64,000 nucleotides of DNA from Sphaerisporangium sp. TRM90804 (GTDB lineage: Bacteria; Actinomycetota; Actinomycetes; Streptosporangiales; Streptosporangiaceae). The DNA lies in contig NZ_JARWAC010000033.1 in the NCBI RefSeq assembly GCF_029846175.1, forward strand, positions 28,521-92,520, read 5' to 3'. How positions within the stretch are numbered: position 1 is the first letter of the stretch; the number at the start of each line of letters is the position of its first letter. A program made the translations under genes and the position numbers. This document shows positions 1 through 8,427 of this stretch, in pieces. The notes beneath the pieces are model-generated. The model searched no databases and was not told the DNA's origin. It was given only the letters and a program-made list of their open reading frames with translations.

Positions 1-4
1 GCCG

Positions 5-2161
5 GTGACGGCGGCGCCGCCGCCTCCGCCCTCCCGGCCGCCGCGTGACGGGAGGGAGATCCCGCTCACCCTCACGACCACGATCTTCGGGTCCAAGGAT
101 CACGGGAAGGGGCACGTCGTCCTGGACGCGCCCGTCGCGGCCGTTCACCACTTCGACCTCACCAAGAGCGGCGACGTGCTGGTCCTGCGTTCGAGCCGCC
201 CCGGCCGCGGCCCGTACGTCAACGGCCGGGAGGTGGTGACCGCGCACCTCGGCGCCGGTGACTTCTTCGACTTCGCCGACCGCCGTTACACGGTGATCGG
301 CACCGGCCTTCTGCGGGACAACCCGCTCGGCCGATGCGACCTCGTCGTCGCGGACGCCTACGCCGTCACCGGTGACAAGGCGCGCATGACGGCGATGTCG
401 TTCGTGCAGCGGGAGAAGACGCTGCTCGCGGTGCTCGGCCCGTCCGGGGCGGGCAAGAGCTCCCTGTTCGAGGCGCTGCTCGGGGAGTTGCCGTTGCAGA
501 GCGGGCGGCTGTTCTTCCAGGAGATGCCGCTCGAAGGGCAGGCGTCGCAGATCAGGGAGCTGCTCGGGTTCGTTCCGCAGGAGGTGCTGCTCCACCAGTC
601 GCTCACCGTGCGGAAGGTGCTCGAATACGCCTTCCGGCTGCGCAGCCCGGGAACCGTCGCGACCTTCGAGCGCCAGATCGCGGCGATCTGCGACCGCCTC
701 CAGCTCACCGACCAGTTGCCGCAGATCGTCAGCACGCTGTCGGGCGGGCAGAAACGGCGGGTGTCGCTCGCCATCGAGCTTCTGACCGACCCCAAGCTCC
801 TCATGCTGGACGAGCCGACGACCGGCCTGGACACCGGTCTCGACCGCGAGGTGATGGAGTTCCTGAGGGAGTACGCCCTCGACGGCAACACGGCGATCAT
901 CGTCACCCACTCGCTGGAACACCTGCACAACGCCCAGCAGGTGCTCGTCGTGGTGGAGGACGGCAGACCGGTCTACTCCGGCGAGCCGGAGTTCCTGCTC
1001 GGCACCCTGGGCCGGCCTGATCACGCGTCCATGATGCTCGCCTTGGCCGAGGACGCCAGCTCCGACGCCGACCGCTACCAGCGCAGCCGCGCCGGAGAGG
1101 CGATAGAGCAGGCCGACGAGCTGGAGCGGCGGCGGGGGCGGTCGCCGCGCGGCGGCGGCGCGGTGGCCGGGTGGACGCGCCTGCCGCCCGTCAAGCCGTT
1201 CAGACGGCAGCTCACCACGCTCGTCCTGCGACAGTGGTCGCTGCTCATGGCACGCGGCCGGACCCGGAACAGACGCCACCCGAACCCGCTCGACCGGCTC
1301 AGGGTGTGGCTGGTCGCCGCGATGCCGCTGCTCATCGCGGCCGTCTCGGCGCTCGTCGCGGCCGCCGTGCCCGAGGCTCCCGGGCTGGGAGAGCCGGGGC
1401 CGAACTCCGGGCTCGTCGCGCTGAACCTGCTGACCACGCTCTGCATCCTCAGCGGCCAGGCCCTGACCTACAGTGACCTGATCAGCGAAGGCCCCATCGT
1501 TCGCCGCGAGCACCGGACCGGCGTGTCGCCGCTGGCGGTCACGCTGGCCAAGTGGCTGGTGTACGCGGTGGTCGCGGTGGCGCAGGCCGTCGTCATCACC
1601 TGGCTGTTCTGCGCCGTCCCCGATCGGGCGCCGAGCCGGGGGCTGCTGTTCACGCCCGTGGTCGACCTCATGATCTCGCTGAGCGCGCTCACCGTCGCCG
1701 CGATGAGCCTGGGACTGGTCATCTCCACGCTGGTCAGGAGTCTGGAGCAGGCCGTCCCGATCGTGACGATCGTGACGATCACCCAGATCGCCTTCAACGG
1801 CGCCAGCTCCGACCTCTCGCAGAACAACCTGGTCGGCCTGCCGTCCCTCCTCCTGCCGGACCGGTGGGGGCTCGCGGCGGCCGCCGCGGCGACGGACCTG
1901 CGCGGCGTCAACGGGCCTCGGATGAACCAGGACGCGCTCTGGCGGCACACCCAGGCCCAGTGGTTCCAGGACCTGGTCTGGCTGGGCGTGCTGTCGCTGG
2001 TCTTCTTCGTGCTGGCGACCTACCTGCTCCACCGGCGCCTGCGCCCGCCGCGGCCGTCCCGGCCCACGAGGCTCCGGCTCCCGGGGGTGCGCGGCCGGCG
2101 TGGCCGGGCGAGCGTGGGGCCGGGGAGGCGCCGGCGGGTGATCGCGCCTCCGAGGTCTTGA
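5..2161 (+). CDS. FHA domain-containing ABC transporter, ATPase and permease fused (ABC-2/ABCG type)
   Basis: A 718-residue half-transporter that would couple ATP hydrolysis to export of an unknown substrate. An FHA-like beta domain spans roughly residues 20-105. The ATPase follows, with Walker A GPSGAGKS (145-152), signature LSGGQ (245-249) and Walker B LLMLDE (265-270). A basic linker (about 350-430) leads to an ABC-2 permease of about six hydrophobic helices (first at 435-455), ending in an Arg/Pro-rich tail. FHA-ABC fusions are common in actinobacteria and are thought to answer Ser/Thr-kinase signalling. The reading frame is open up to the window edge, so the GTG at base 5 may not be the true start and the N-terminus may be incomplete. 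Substrate unknown. Confidence 0.85.
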   Translation: MTAAPPPPPSRPPRDGREIPLTLTTTIFGSKDHGKGHVVLDAPVAAVHHFDLTKSGDVLVLRSSRPGRGPYVNGREVVTAHLGAGDFFDFADRRYTVIGTGLLRDNPLGRCDLVVADAYAVTGDKARMTAMSFVQREKTLLAVLGPSGAGKSSLFEALLGELPLQSGRLFFQEMPLEGQASQIRELLGFVPQEVLLHQSLTVRKVLEYAFRLRSPGTVATFERQIAAICDRLQLTDQLPQIVSTLSGGQKRRVSLAIELLTDPKLLMLDEPTTGLDTGLDREVMEFLREYALDGNTAIIVTHSLEHLHNAQQVLVVVEDGRPVYSGEPEFLLGTLGRPDHASMMLALAEDASSDADRYQRSRAGEAIEQADELERRRGRSPRGGGAVAGWTRLPPVKPFRRQLTTLVLRQWSLLMARGRTRNRRHPNPLDRLRVWLVAAMPLLIAAVSALVAAAVPEAPGLGEPGPNSGLVALNLLTTLCILSGQALTYSDLISEGPIVRREHRTGVSPLAVTLAKWLVYAVVAVAQAVVITWLFCAVPDRAPSRGLLFTPVVDLMISLSALTVAAMSLGLVISTLVRSLEQAVPIVTIVTITQIAFNGASSDLSQNNLVGLPSLLLPDRWGLAAAAAATDLRGVNGPRMNQDALWRHTQAQWFQDLVWLGVLSLVFFVLATYLLHRRLRPPRPSRPTRLRLPGVRGRRGRASVGPGRRRRVIAPPRS

Positions 2162-2178
2162 GGGCTCCTGCGGCCCTC
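2160..2178. terminator. Short hairpin between convergent genes
   Basis: GAGGGC and GCCCTC form a 6-bp stem around a 7-nt loop, starting in the stop codon of the ABC gene and ending just before the convergent P450 stop. There is no T-tract, as usual in high-GC actinomycetes. It is the only candidate terminator in this 22-nt gap. Confidence 0.4.
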
Positions 2179-2183
2179 CTCGC

Positions 2184-3389
2184 TCACCTGCTCCAGTGGA
2201 CCGGGAGGGTCCAGGGGCCGCGGAGGAACATGTCGTCCCGCCAGGTGATCTCGGTCTCCGGGACGGCCAGGTGGAGGCGGGGGTGGCGGGTGGTGATGGC
2301 GGTCAGGGCTGTCTGGAGCTCTATGCGCGCCAGGGGGGCGCCCAGGCACATGTGGCGGCCGTGGCCGAAGCCCGTGTGGGGGTTGGGCGTGCGGGCCGGG
2401 TCGAAGTGGTCGGGGTCGGGGAAGGCCTTGGGGTCGCGGTTGGCGGCTTCGGGGAGGGGGATGACGGTCTGGCCCTCCTTGATGAGGCCGGCGGTCAGGA
2501 GGACGTCCGTGAGGGCTACGTGGGGCTGGCCGCCTGTGTGGCCCAGCCAGGCCCAGCGCAGCAGTTCCTCCACGGCGGGGACGACCTGGGTGGGGTCGGC
2601 GTGGAGCCGGTCCGCCAGATCCTGGTCGGTGACCAGGTGGTACAGGCAGAGGGCCAGGTGGACGGCGGTGGTGTCGCCGCCGGCGAGCAGGGTTCCGGCG
2701 GCCAGCGTGACGATCTCGTCGGGGGCCAGGGGGTGGCCGTCCAGGGTCAGCAGGTGGGTGAGGACGTCCTCTCCCGGGTTGCCGGCGTCGATGGCCTCCT
2801 GGCGTAGCCGCAGGTGGCGGACGAAGTAGTCCTTGATCCTGGCTTGGGCTTCGTCGATCTTCGGGCGGGGGTGGCGACCGGCCGAGTTGAGCACCTCCGC
2901 GTACGAGTGCAGGGTCGGCAGGTCGCTCTCCGGCAGGCCGAGCATGTCCAGCACGATGGCGTAGGCGTAAGGGACGCAGAACTCCGCCACCAGGTCCACC
3001 GGCGATCCCGCCGCCTCGGCCCGGTCCAGGACGCGTTCAGCGGTCTTCTCCACCATCGCGCGGTCGCGTTCGGCGCGGCGGGAGGTGAAGGGGGCGGTGA
3101 CCGCTCGGCGGCGGCGGGTGTGGGTCGGGGGGTCGCTGGTCGCCAACGACAGGTTCTTGCTGGAGCGGGCGAACAGGGGGTGCTGGGCGTAGGCCTCGCG
3201 GCTGAAGCGCGGGTCGGCGAGCACGGTCCGCACGTCGTCGTACTCGGTGACCAGCAGCGCCTCCCGGCCGTTGGGCAGGGTCACCGGCATGAGGGGCCGG
3301 TCGCGGTACTCGCGCAGGCGCTCCTCTGGCACGGCGACGCCGGGCAGGTCGGGGAAGGGGAACGGGGTCGGCTCGCTGTTCGGGGTCAC
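2184..3389 (-). CDS. Cytochrome P450
   Basis: A 401-residue soluble bacterial P450, normal length for the class. It shows the I-helix oxygen-binding motif AGGDTT, the ExxR motif (ELLR) and the haem-ligand loop FGHGRHMCLG with Cys348. The GTG start at 3389 overlaps the stop of the upstream PEP-utilising gene (GTGA), so the two are probably translationally coupled. It is the last gene of a minus-strand run starting with an AfsA-like gene; in that setting it probably hydroxylates or desaturates a pathway intermediate. No ferredoxin or ferredoxin reductase gene lies nearby, so electron partners must come from elsewhere. Substrate cannot be told from sequence. Confidence 0.93.
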   Translation of the reverse strand: MTPNSEPTPFPFPDLPGVAVPEERLREYRDRPLMPVTLPNGREALLVTEYDDVRTVLADPRFSREAYAQHPLFARSSKNLSLATSDPPTHTRRRRAVTAPFTSRRAERDRAMVEKTAERVLDRAEAAGSPVDLVAEFCVPYAYAIVLDMLGLPESDLPTLHSYAEVLNSAGRHPRPKIDEAQARIKDYFVRHLRLRQEAIDAGNPGEDVLTHLLTLDGHPLAPDEIVTLAAGTLLAGGDTTAVHLALCLYHLVTDQDLADRLHADPTQVVPAVEELLRWAWLGHTGGQPHVALTDVLLTAGLIKEGQTVIPLPEAANRDPKAFPDPDHFDPARTPNPHTGFGHGRHMCLGAPLARIELQTALTAITTRHPRLHLAVPETEITWRDDMFLRGPWTLPVHWSR

Positions 3390-6300
3390 TGTGGCGGTCC
3401 TTCCAGGAGGCGGACGGTGCCGGCGCCGCCGTCGATCTCGATCCACGAGCCGTCGGGGATGCGGGTGGCGGCTCCGTCCACCGCGACGACGGTGGGGATG
3501 CCCAGCAGCCGGCCGGTGATCGCCGTGTGCGAGAGCATCGTGCCCCGCTCCACCACCAGGCCCTTCGCGATCATCATCAGGTACAGCCAGCCGGGGTCGG
3601 TCTCCCGGGCGATGAGAATGGCGTCCCGGCAGGAGGCGGGGTCCACGCCCGGGTCCGCCACGACCCTGGCCCGGCCGCGCACCACTCCACTGGACGACCC
3701 GAGCCCGCGCAGCGTGGTGGCCGGGCCCGAGGGGCCGGGGTCCGGGCCGGTGGAGGACGTGGTGAGGCGATCGGGGGCCGGGGCGGTCGGGTGGGCGGCG
3801 TTCTGGCCGGTGGCGGGCGACGGCGAGGGGATGGGGGACGGCGAGGGGGTGGGGCCGCCCGGGTCGGGCGTGGTGAGCTGCGGGGGCGTGCCGGTGGGGC
3901 CGTCCGGGACGGCGGTCGCCCTGGGGAGCGCGGTGGCGAGGGGGGTGCCGGTCGGGGTGGTCAGGAGGTAGTGGGGGGGTGGGGTGGCGGCGTAGCGGGC
4001 GCGTTCGGCGCGGCGGTGGGTGGCCAGGGCGCGCAGGTCGGTGCCGGGGAGCGTGCCGTCGAAGGCGCCGAGCACCTCTTCGACGGTGAGGTCCTGGACG
4101 TCGGCGGCGTCGTCCAGCAGGCCCGAGGCGGCGAGCTCGGCGCCGAGCCGCCACATGACCTGGCGGGACAGACCGTAGAGCTGGGTGCGGCAGAAGCGCG
4201 TGTCCTCCCTGGCCCGCACCGACGCGCGGGCTCCGGCGGCCAGCAGCCGCAGCACGGCACGGCGCACGGGGTTCGGGCACGTCTCCTTCAGCAGGGCGGC
4301 GGCGCGCTTCGCGGCCCGGCGTTCGGCGGCACGGTTCCGCTCGACCGTGAGCCCCTGCTCGACGAACGGCCGGACCACGTCGAGCACCAGCTCAGGGCGC
4401 TGGCGAGGGGTGGGCTCCTCCAGCTTGAGGTCGTGCGGGGCGCGGTCGCCGTAGCGGCGCAGGTGCTCGGTCGCGGCGCGGGCCACCGAGCGACCGTACG
4501 CGCCGCCCGTGATGTCGTCCCACAGGCGTCCGGTGTCGGCCCCCCTCGCCCGCAGGACGGCCTGCTCCAGGCGGGGCGTCTTCGAGACGCTCTCGGCCAG
4601 GGCGACGGCCGAGCGCACCGCCTTGAGGGAGCGGTTCTCCGGGCCGCCGATCAGCAGGCCGGCGAGCAGGCCGTCGCCCGCGCCGGTCCAGCGGCGGGCG
4701 AGGGAGGTGGTCAGGCCGCTGAACAGCAGGACGTACACCGTGTTGACCAGCGTGACGCCCCAGCGTTCGCCGACCTGGCTCCACATCATCCGGTAGAAGG
4801 TGACCAGTTCCTCGGGGGTGCGGTCGGACAGGTCGCCGGCGTCGTCGTACAGGTCGTCCCACCAGCGCAGGAAACGCCGGACGTCGAGCGGGTGCGGCAC
4901 CATGCGGGCGAGCAGGCCGGGCAGGGCGAGCGCCGCGCGGGCCCGGCTCCAGACGCGGGGATGCCGCGCCTCGCCGCTGACGCCCATCGACCGTTCCCAC
5001 TGCGTGCGGACCAGCTCGAACGCCGGGAGCATCCCGTGCAGCGCCTGCCAGGCTTCCAGCCGGTAGTAGACGCGTCCGTCCAGGTACGCCACCATCTGCT
5101 CAAGGTGGTGACGGTTGCGGGCCAGGCGCTTCCGGGGGACGCCCATGCGGTGGTACAGGTCGCCGAAGGCGCGCCGGTAGAACTCGCGGGCCTGCGAGAA
5201 GGTGAGCGCCGCCGAGACCCCCGGGTAGCTCTCGGTGATGTTGTGGTTGCTCCAGTACCTGCGCTCGCCGGGCGGTTCCGCCACCTCGGGACGAGCTTGG
5301 AGCACAAGAGTCTTCCCGGCCGCCGCGGAGCCATGACCGCTCTCGCGGGCCGGCTCGGCGGTCGGGCGGGGGGTGGAGGGGTCCCGCGCGAAGCGGGGCG
5401 GGTCGTCGGGGGCTCGGCCGGCGGGTGCGGGGGGCGCGATGACGGCGGGGCGGGCCTGGACGAGGTGGAGGGCGCCGTCGGTGGTGATCACGCCCTCGAC
5501 GTCCTGGGGGCCGCCGAAGAGGCGCTCCACGCGAGCGGTGAGGCGGGTGATCTCCAGGGCCTCGGGGTCGAGCAGCACCGGGGGCCGGGCCAGCCCGCGT
5601 GGGACGGGGACGACGGCGGGGCCGCCGCCGCCGGGTGAGAGGGCGACCATGTGCCGCTTGAACACGGTCTCGGCGCGCACCGTGCCGTCCTGGACGAAGA
5701 AGTGGTCCACGTCCGCCTTCTCGGCGACCACCCCCTCGCCGATGCCGTGCGCGGCTGCGATGACCGTGCGGTCGGCGCCGTCCTGCGGGTCGCGGGTGAA
5801 GGCGACGAACGACCGCGCGCCCGGCACCATGCGCTGGACGCCGACGGCGATCCGGGCGCGGGTGGGGTCCATGCCGCGCCACAGCCGGTAGCGCACGGCG
5901 CGCTCGGTGAACGCCGACGCCCAGCACTCGACGACCCGCCGTAGCACCTGGCCGCGCGGCACGTAGAGGAAGCTGTCGCTCATCCCGGCGAACGGGTCGC
6001 CGGCGCCGTCCTCGCCGGTGCCGTCCTCGGCCGGGACGGCGCACGCGCGCACGGCGGCGAGCTGGTTGGCGCCGATCCGTTCGTCGTACGCCGCGAGGAT
6101 GCGCACCGCGAGCGGCGGCGGTACGGCGGTCCGCCGCAGGGCCTCCTCCGCCCGCTTGCACCAGCGCGCGAGCGCCTCGTCGCCGGTCGGAACGGGCGGC
6201 ATGTCCCGCCTGATGACGTCCATCGCGGCGTCGAAGCCGGCCACGGTCAGGCAGAAGAAGCTGGGAACGGGCAGGGCGGCCCGGCGCATCGTCTCCAGGC

Positions 6301-6391
6301 GGGCGAACTTGTTACCCACCTGGGCGGGGTCCGCCAGAGCGGGGCCTTCGACGGACAGGGTGGGCGGGGTGGCGTGCAGCGCGGTTCGCAT
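3386..6391 (-). CDS. PEP/pyruvate-binding, PEP-utilising phosphotransferase (rifampin phosphotransferase-like architecture)
   Basis: 1001 residues. The N-terminal third is a PEP/pyruvate-binding ATP-grasp domain (residues about 20-320, with GNKFARLETM near the start and a VEGVITTDG segment). A helical central domain of about 450 residues follows. The C-terminal swivelling phosphohistidine domain has the motif TMLSHTAITGR, placing the catalytic His at 955. This ATP-grasp/substrate/His order is that of rifampin phosphotransferase and differs from true PEP synthase, so phosphorylation of a small molecule is more likely than a role in central metabolism; this is inference. A Pro/Thr/Ser-rich stretch of about 100 residues separates the central and His domains, a plausible flexible tether for the swivel. 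ATG start at 6391, 20 nt after the preceding gene's stop; 4-nt overlap with the P450 gene. Confidence 0.82.
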   Translation of the reverse strand: MRTALHATPPTLSVEGPALADPAQVGNKFARLETMRRAALPVPSFFCLTVAGFDAAMDVIRRDMPPVPTGDEALARWCKRAEEALRRTAVPPPLAVRILAAYDERIGANQLAAVRACAVPAEDGTGEDGAGDPFAGMSDSFLYVPRGQVLRRVVECWASAFTERAVRYRLWRGMDPTRARIAVGVQRMVPGARSFVAFTRDPQDGADRTVIAAAHGIGEGVVAEKADVDHFFVQDGTVRAETVFKRHMVALSPGGGGPAVVPVPRGLARPPVLLDPEALEITRLTARVERLFGGPQDVEGVITTDGALHLVQARPAVIAPPAPAGRAPDDPPRFARDPSTPRPTAEPARESGHGSAAAGKTLVLQARPEVAEPPGERRYWSNHNITESYPGVSAALTFSQAREFYRRAFGDLYHRMGVPRKRLARNRHHLEQMVAYLDGRVYYRLEAWQALHGMLPAFELVRTQWERSMGVSGEARHPRVWSRARAALALPGLLARMVPHPLDVRRFLRWWDDLYDDAGDLSDRTPEELVTFYRMMWSQVGERWGVTLVNTVYVLLFSGLTTSLARRWTGAGDGLLAGLLIGGPENRSLKAVRSAVALAESVSKTPRLEQAVLRARGADTGRLWDDITGGAYGRSVARAATEHLRRYGDRAPHDLKLEEPTPRQRPELVLDVVRPFVEQGLTVERNRAAERRAAKRAAALLKETCPNPVRRAVLRLLAAGARASVRAREDTRFCRTQLYGLSRQVMWRLGAELAASGLLDDAADVQDLTVEEVLGAFDGTLPGTDLRALATHRRAERARYAATPPPHYLLTTPTGTPLATALPRATAVPDGPTGTPPQLTTPDPGGPTPSPSPIPSPSPATGQNAAHPTAPAPDRLTTSSTGPDPGPSGPATTLRGLGSSSGVVRGRARVVADPGVDPASCRDAILIARETDPGWLYLMMIAKGLVVERGTMLSHTAITGRLLGIPTVVAVDGAATRIPDGSWIEIDGGAGTVRLLEGPPQ

Positions 6392-6411
6392 GGGTATGTC
6401 CGCCCCGCGCC

Positions 6412-7530
6412 TCAGCCGAGCCAGTCCGGCGCCGGTTCCAGCGCCGCGCCGTCGGGCCGGAGGGAGAAGTACTCGTGCCACCGCGCGCACCGGCCGTCGG
6501 GCGCGAACCGCAGCACGAGGCTGCCCGCGGTCGTCCGGGGAGTGCCGGTGGCCGGGTCGCGCACCACGCACCAGAACTCGACCGAGGCACGCTCCCCCTG
6601 GACCAGCGGCGCGCCGAGCCGGACCTCCGGGGCGGGCCACTTGGACACCACCTCGGTCCAGTGGTCGACGATCTCTCGCGTACCGCGACGGCGGGGTTCG
6701 AAGGGGCCCCGGTAGTAGGTGGCGTCGGGGGTGAACAGCGCCCCGATGGCCCGCGGGTCGCCGGCCCGCCAGCCGTCGACGAACCGGGCGAGCCAGTCGC
6801 CGACGGCGGTGGTGCCCGGCCCGGGCGCGGCCGCGGGCGGGTGAGCTGACATGGTCGGCATCGCGGGATTCCTCTTCTCGGCGGGGGGCTTGTCGTGCCA
6901 GCCGTTCAGGTGCAGGACGGTGTCCAGTTCGTGCCGGGGGGCGGGGGCGAAGGTGTCGCCGAGGGTGTGGGCGGTGGGGATGAGGGCGCCCTGGTGGACG
7001 GTGGCGGGCAGGCCGAGCAGCCGGGCCACGTCGGCTTCGGCGTCCAGGTGGACGGTCGTCCACACGGTGCCCAGCCCGCGCGCCCGCGCGGCGAGCATGT
7101 AGCTCCAGACGGCGGGCAGCAGGGAGCCCCACACCCCCGCCTGGTTGCCGTCCGGAAGCCGAGGGCCGCTGAGCTCCAGGCAGGGGATGACCAGGACCGG
7201 CACTCGGGCCAGGTTCTCGGCGAGATACCGGGCGCCGGCGAGCTGCCGGGCGGTGGCGCCGTTCGCCTGTACGGCCGGCGGGTAGCGGTTCTCGAACGCC
7301 CGCCGGTACACCTGGCCGATGTCCCGCCGCAGGCCGGGCTCGGTGACCACCAGCCATCTCCAGCGCTGGCCGTTGGCCCCGTTCGGCGCCTGGAGCGCCA
7401 CCCGCAGGCACTCGCGCACCAGCTCGACGTCGACCGGGCGCGTCAGGTCGAGCCGGCGGCGGACGGCGCGCGTGGTGACGAGCAGCTCGTCGAGGCCGGT
7501 CACCTGGTCGGCGCCCGCGAGGCCGGTCAC
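6412..7530 (-). CDS. Nitroreductase-family flavoprotein fused to a SnoaL/NTF2-like domain
   Basis: One uninterrupted 372-residue frame. Residues 1-223 look like an FMN-dependent nitroreductase (APNGANGQRWRWLVV near the N-terminus, MLAARARGLGTVWTT towards the end). Residues 224-372 form a SnoaL-like alpha+beta cone domain (WLARFVDGWRAGDP, LFTPDATYYRGPF). Both are usually free-standing proteins. The joint lacks a linker: the second domain starts at an in-frame ATG (6861) preceded by AGAGGA at good spacing, so it may also be made alone. The GTG start (7530) overlaps the stop of the membrane methyltransferase gene. Reduction of an unsaturated or nitro group plus a cyclase/isomerase step is a plausible combination. 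A lost stop codon between two genes is the alternative reading. Confidence 0.78.
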   Translation of the reverse strand: MTGLAGADQVTGLDELLVTTRAVRRRLDLTRPVDVELVRECLRVALQAPNGANGQRWRWLVVTEPGLRRDIGQVYRRAFENRYPPAVQANGATARQLAGARYLAENLARVPVLVIPCLELSGPRLPDGNQAGVWGSLLPAVWSYMLAARARGLGTVWTTVHLDAEADVARLLGLPATVHQGALIPTAHTLGDTFAPAPRHELDTVLHLNGWHDKPPAEKRNPAMPTMSAHPPAAAPGPGTTAVGDWLARFVDGWRAGDPRAIGALFTPDATYYRGPFEPRRRGTREIVDHWTEVVSKWPAPEVRLGAPLVQGERASVEFWCVVRDPATGTPRTTAGSLVLRFAPDGRCARWHEYFSLRPDGAALEPAPDWLG

Positions 7531-8222
7531 CAGAGCCCCGTGCACAGCCGGGCCCTGCCTCGGGCGTAGTCGGCGTAGCCGGGCAGTCCGTACAGGACGC
7601 CCTCCTCGATCAGGATCCGCCGGACCACGGCCGCGACCAGGGCGATCAGGCAGATCGCGCTCAGCGGGCTCAGGAAGAACGCGGTGAAGCCGATGTGAGC
7701 GGTGACCATGCCCGCGTACGCGGGGTGGCGGAGGAAGCGGTAGACGCCGTGGGAGACCACGGAGTGGTCCCGCTGCCTGACCACGTGGTGGGAGTAGAAC
7801 CGGCCCAGCGTCCAGATCGCCACCTGCCGCAGCGCGATGCCGCCGGCGAACACCGCCATCGGCAGCGCCAGCCAGGGTGACCACTCCGTCCAGACGGGCG
7901 GCCACACGGCCGCCGTGGTGACCAGCGCCAGCCGGGCGATCGCGTACATCAGCAGGGTCGCGGACTCGGCGGGCGCGGCGCCGGTGCGGCGGAACGTGAC
8001 GGGGACCTCCGCCAGCCCCCATGCCAGGTAGCCCCCGAACATGACCGTGGCGGCGAGGTCCAGCGGCCGTTGCAGGTGGGGGGCGTGCCGCCACAGCCCG
8101 ACCGCCAGGACGACGAGCCAGAGCGCGAACAGCAGCCGGGGGGCCGCCAGGAGCAGCCCCGTGCGCCACGACGTGGTGCGCGGCACGGGAGGCGTGGACG
8201 ACCGTTGCCGGGCGGACTGCAT
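7527..8222 (-). CDS. Isoprenylcysteine carboxyl methyltransferase-like membrane protein
   Basis: 231 residues with about five hydrophobic helices. The C-terminal half has the SAM-binding signature of the ICMT/PEMT-like superfamily: VSHGVYRFLRHPAYAG, followed by two helices and EEGVLYGLPGYADYARG. Bacterial members methylate small lipidic carboxylates or phospholipids; here the neighbours suggest O-methylation of a pathway intermediate (inference). ATG at 8222 is chosen over longer in-frame starts because GAGAGGG sits at ribosome-binding distance and the upstream extension is only basic low-complexity residues. Its stop overlaps the next gene by 4 nt. Confidence 0.8.
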   Translation of the reverse strand: MQSARQRSSTPPVPRTTSWRTGLLLAAPRLLFALWLVVLAVGLWRHAPHLQRPLDLAATVMFGGYLAWGLAEVPVTFRRTGAAPAESATLLMYAIARLALVTTAAVWPPVWTEWSPWLALPMAVFAGGIALRQVAIWTLGRFYSHHVVRQRDHSVVSHGVYRFLRHPAYAGMVTAHIGFTAFFLSPLSAICLIALVAAVVRRILIEEGVLYGLPGYADYARGRARLCTGLW

Positions 8223-8427
8223 GTCGGGACCCTCTCTGGTCACGGCCCGAAGGCCACACTCGGCGCCCGGCGCGGACGGCCGTCCGGCCGGGGCCCGCGG
8301 GGCCCGCCGTCGCCGGCTGAGGCTCCGGTGGGCGGCGGCGTGCTCGGTCTCCGCGGACGGGCGCTTGGAGGCGGGACTTCCGGGCACCCGGTGTGGGGCG
8401 GCGCGCTTGGGACGGCCCGGGTGGGGG

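Noticed and set aside
1552..2829. 425-codon plus-strand frame across the ABC gene end and the P450 gene
   Set aside because: No domain signature; spans two supported genes on different strands.
3390..4280. N-terminal extension of the P450 frame
   Set aside because: It is the antisense-frame shadow of the PEP-utilising gene, Arg/Pro-rich without motifs; the true start overlaps that gene's stop.
3386..6391. True phosphoenolpyruvate synthase (ppsA)
   Set aside because: Lacks the C-terminal PEP-binding TIM barrel; the His domain is at the C-terminus as in rifampin phosphotransferase.
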